Shown here piece by piece: positions 38,382 to 40,413 of a DNA stretch of 40,413 nt. Every line of letters starts with the position of its first letter. Position 1 is the first letter of the stretch. Origin of the DNA: Synergistaceae bacterium. GTDB taxonomy: Bacteria > Synergistota > Synergistia > Synergistales > Aminithiophilaceae. The DNA lies in NCBI GenBank assembly GCA_016756725.1, contig JAESII010000013.1, forward strand, positions 1 through 40,413, given 5' to 3'. Under the pieces are notes generated by a model. That model was not told the origin of the DNA. It saw nothing but the letters and a program-made list of their open reading frames with translations, and did not search any database. Position numbers and translations under genes: made by a program.

Positions 38382-39191
38382 TCAATTGTCGCTGACAGGG
38401 CGGATGGAAAGGATCCGATCCAGACGGAAATGGCGTTTCCCCCGGCGGAGGCGGCAATGGGCCTCCAGTTGGGGCACAGGCCATCCCGAAAGGCCTTCAG
38501 GCAGAACGGATCGTTCCGTCCTGCGGCCCCAGGCATCGCGGTAGGTGATGACGATCTCCCGTCCGGCCTCGAGAGCCTCGACGACAAGACGGCGGATCTC
38601 GCCGTCGACAGCGGACGTGGCGGCGTCGAAGTCAAAACCGGCCAGGGCCAGGAGGTCGTCGGGGCCCTTTGCCGTCTCCTTCAGAGCCGCTAGGCAGCGG
38701 CAGAAAAGCTGTCTGGCCCCGTCAGCGTCGGCCAGAGCCCTGTGGCTGGCAGAAACGTCGAGCCCCAACTCGGCCACGAGCCCCGCCAGGCCGTAGCTCC
38801 CTCTTCCGGGAAGGGCCTTCCTGGCCAGAAGACAGCTGTCGACGACGCCTGACGGCCAGGGCACCCAGGAGGGATCGGCCGTAGCCAGAAAGGAAAGATC
38901 AAAGGGCGCGTTGTGGATCACCAGAAGGGCCTCACCAAGAAAGGCCCGAAGCCGGCCCAGAGCCTCCGGTAACGAGGGAGCCCCTGCGACCATGGCATCG
39001 GTGATGCCATGGACGGCCATCGCTTCGGCCGGGATGGGCCGACGGGGGTCGACAAAAGTCTCGAAACGCCCGACGACGGAGCCGGGATAGAAGGTCACGG
39101 CCCCAATTTCGACGATGGCGTCTTTCGAGGCGTAAAGGCCCGTCGTCTCCAGATCGACGGCGGCGAAGAGGCATTCTGAAAGTGACGGCAC
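38382..39191 (-). CDS. DnaQ-like 3'-5' exonuclease fused to a C-terminal WYL-type domain
   Basis: 269 residues from GTG 39191. A DEDDh exonuclease covers about 5-175: AAVDLETTG (Asp13, Glu15), VIHNAPFDLSFL (Asp98), and SHRALADADGARQLF (His150, Asp155), all catalytic residues intact. The last 70 residues match the WYL domain: VVEALEAGREIVITYRDAWG followed by LEAHCRLRRGKRHFRLDRI. WYL domains bind nucleic acid or nucleotide ligands and are usually attached to helix-turn-helix regulators, so the fusion suggests ligand- or ssDNA-controlled nuclease activity. A longer start (GTG 39254 or ATG 39251, 21 extra residues) is possible. It is divergent from the unknown gene at 39356. Confidence 0.85.
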   Translation of the reverse strand: MPSLSECLFAAVDLETTGLYASKDAIVEIGAVTFYPGSVVGRFETFVDPRRPIPAEAMAVHGITDAMVAGAPSLPEALGRLRAFLGEALLVIHNAPFDLSFLATADPSWVPWPSGVVDSCLLARKALPGRGSYGLAGLVAELGLDVSASHRALADADGARQLFCRCLAALKETAKGPDDLLALAGFDFDAATSAVDGEIRRLVVEALEAGREIVITYRDAWGRRTERSVLPEGLSGWPVPQLEAHCRLRRGKRHFRLDRILSIRPVSDN

Positions 39192-39355
39192 GATCCTTCC
39201 CCCCTCGGCCTTCCCCTCGGAGAAGGCATGATGAGCTTCAGAAGTTTGCATCACACTTCTTTTTCATCGTACTCTTATCTCGCCTACCCTGCAAAGCTCC
39301 AAAACCATACCACCGAGCCTGTTTGAATGACAGCGACAAAGGAAGGGGGCAGCTG

Positions 39356-40333
39356 ATGGAAAGCATACTGCTTCTTTTTGACGCCCACCATCCGGTCTGG
39401 ACGGCCGAAGGGGTCCGCCGGGCCGGAGAGAATCCGGAACTTCTGGAAGCCCTCCGTAGCCGGGGGGACCTGAAAAAGCAAGACCGCTTCTACCTCCTCA
39501 CCGAAGAAGGAGCAACCCGGTACCGCCAGGCCGCCCAAGACTGCTTCCACGATGCCCAGCCGGGGGAAAGGCCTCATGATCTGGCCCGATGGGCCTTGCG
39601 GACGGAGCTGGAACAGCTCCTCAACCGAAGCTTCCTGGGACGATGGGGCATCAAGGAGTTTCGAAACGGCGCTTCCCTGCCCTATGCCCCGGCCCTGGAC
39701 GGGGAGGAGCTGTTTCGGCTCGGGAAGGACGGGCTCCGCTGGACCTATGAGGAAAATGCCATCGTCCGGGAACTCAAGGCCCGCTATCCGAAATGGAAAG
39801 GTCCTGAGACGCCTCTGCCCGACAGAGAGGCCTTCCGCAGCTGGATGGCCGCCAGGGGGGCTGCCTGGGAAAGACTCACCATCGACGTCTTTTTCCTCCA
39901 CCGCTACGACGCCGAAGTCTTCCAGTCCGTCACACCCCATCCCAACGACGAACTCGCCCTCTATCACAAGGATCGCTTCTTCTTCCGCCTCCTCCCCGGA
40001 GGAGTGCCCTCAACAGAGGAACTCTGCCGGGACCTTGGGCGGCTCCACCTCTTCCTCCTCCTCCAAAGGCGGATCTTCCTGCCCTGGGCTTTTGACCGCG
40101 ACACGACCGACCACGACTCGATCAACTGGTGGTTCTGGGTCACCGAAAGCCAGGAGGAGCTCCAGAGGCTTCAGAAAACCGTCACCCCTCTGGCCCCGTC
40201 CATGACGGAAGCCGAGGCGGCCCAGCCGCTTGAGCTCTTCGGGATCAGCCTTGAAGCTCTTCGGGCAATTCGGGGACAGCGCGAGTACCACTGGGATCTC
40301 TTCCAGGAGGTCGCCCTTGCGCTGTCGCGGTAA
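39356..40333 (+). CDS. Hypothetical protein, possible N-terminal winged-helix region
   Basis: 325 residues from ATG 39356, preceded by AGGAAGGGGGC; the open frame extends upstream to 39182 but without a better start. I do not recognise the family. The first 60 residues (WTAEGVRRAGENPELLEALR, FYLLTEEGATRYRQAA) look like a compact helical/winged-helix unit. The remainder is rich in aromatic and charged residues (DHDSINWWFWVTESQEELQ, HWDLFQEVALALSR), with no signal peptide or membrane helix. It is divergent from the DnaQ-WYL gene across about 165 nt that contain no clear promoter. Confidence 0.75.
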   Translation: MESILLLFDAHHPVWTAEGVRRAGENPELLEALRSRGDLKKQDRFYLLTEEGATRYRQAAQDCFHDAQPGERPHDLARWALRTELEQLLNRSFLGRWGIKEFRNGASLPYAPALDGEELFRLGKDGLRWTYEENAIVRELKARYPKWKGPETPLPDREAFRSWMAARGAAWERLTIDVFFLHRYDAEVFQSVTPHPNDELALYHKDRFFFRLLPGGVPSTEELCRDLGRLHLFLLLQRRIFLPWAFDRDTTDHDSINWWFWVTESQEELQRLQKTVTPLAPSMTEAEAAQPLELFGISLEALRAIRGQREYHWDLFQEVALALSR

Positions 40334-40383
40334 GGGGGGGGAAGGCACGGCAAGGATTGTCCCGAGCGGCCATGAGGGCTGTC

Positions 40384-40404
40384 GGCGCCGAGTGCATCGG
40401 CACC
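40384..40404. repeat. GC-rich inverted repeat at the window's right edge
   Basis: GGCGCCGA (40384-40391) and TCGGCACC (40397-40404) can pair around GTGCA; on the minus strand the one mismatch becomes a G-U wobble. It may belong to a structured RNA or terminator whose remainder lies beyond the window; no identity can be given. Confidence 0.35.
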
Positions 40405-40413
40405 TCCCAGGGT

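Overview
The window is about 40.4 kb of a high-GC bacterial chromosome (by eye above 60 %), densely packed. It shows no prophage, insertion sequence or CRISPR. The partial 16S 5' end, the use of selenocysteine, the archaeal-type phosphoglycerate mutase, the many M20 peptidases and aminotransferases, and a stand-alone citC/citX pair fit an amino-acid-fermenting member of Synergistota. That placement is an inference from a partial 16S and gene content, not a computed result.

Layout. 1-408: start of a 16S rRNA gene (minus strand) with a near-consensus promoter, then the recA terminator. 409-9198: ten head-to-tail, mostly overlapping minus-strand genes: a DUF6391-like membrane protein, a degenerate RsmB homologue, a PASTA membrane protein, rpe, a RodZ-like protein, rimO, pgpA, a CinA C-terminal protein, thpR and recA. 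9303-12241: a YugP-like protease, a DegT-family aminotransferase and a GntR/FCD regulator with a palindromic candidate operator. 12329-20494: a small membrane protein, citX, a MocR-like regulator without its PLP lysine, a HAD phosphatase, citC, an acyl-CoA ligase, an M20 amidohydrolase and a degenerate CbiA/CobB-like protein. 20635-20993: a one-gene unit encoding a 97-residue selenoprotein. 20966-24173: an RluC/RluD-type pseudouridine synthase, a YhaM-type exonuclease and apgM. 24320-28007: a serine-biosynthesis operon with its own attenuator. 28083-30455: a RocB-type M20 peptidase and a B3/4-domain protein. The plus strand then carries a Ski2-like helicase, a molybdopterin oxidoreductase, two tandem class-I aminotransferases and mnmE. 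The right end holds tRNA-Ile(GAT), a DnaQ-WYL fusion and an unrecognised protein.

Two items stand out, and ordinary gene calling would miss both. (1) At 20635-20928 an open frame is interrupted by one in-frame TGA inside Gly-Gly-Gly-TGA-Cys, followed by a bacterial SECIS-like hairpin. It has its own TATAAT promoter and a 19-bp perfect terminator stem: a small HesB/CC-type selenoprotein. (2) Upstream of the class V aminotransferase - serA - histidine-phosphatase operon, a consensus promoter leads into a 32-codon leader ORF with six serine codons in an 11-codon stretch. An intrinsic terminator with a T7 tail follows, just before the first structural gene. This is the classical layout of transcription attenuation, here apparently sensing serine (or charged tRNA-Ser). 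The operon could carry all three steps from 3-phosphoglycerate to serine.

A recurring theme is degenerate enzymes kept as full-length genes. The RsmB homologue has lost both catalytic cysteines and the SAM motif. The CbiA/CobB-like protein has lost the P-loop and the glutaminase cysteine. The MocR-like regulator has Gln in place of the PLP lysine.
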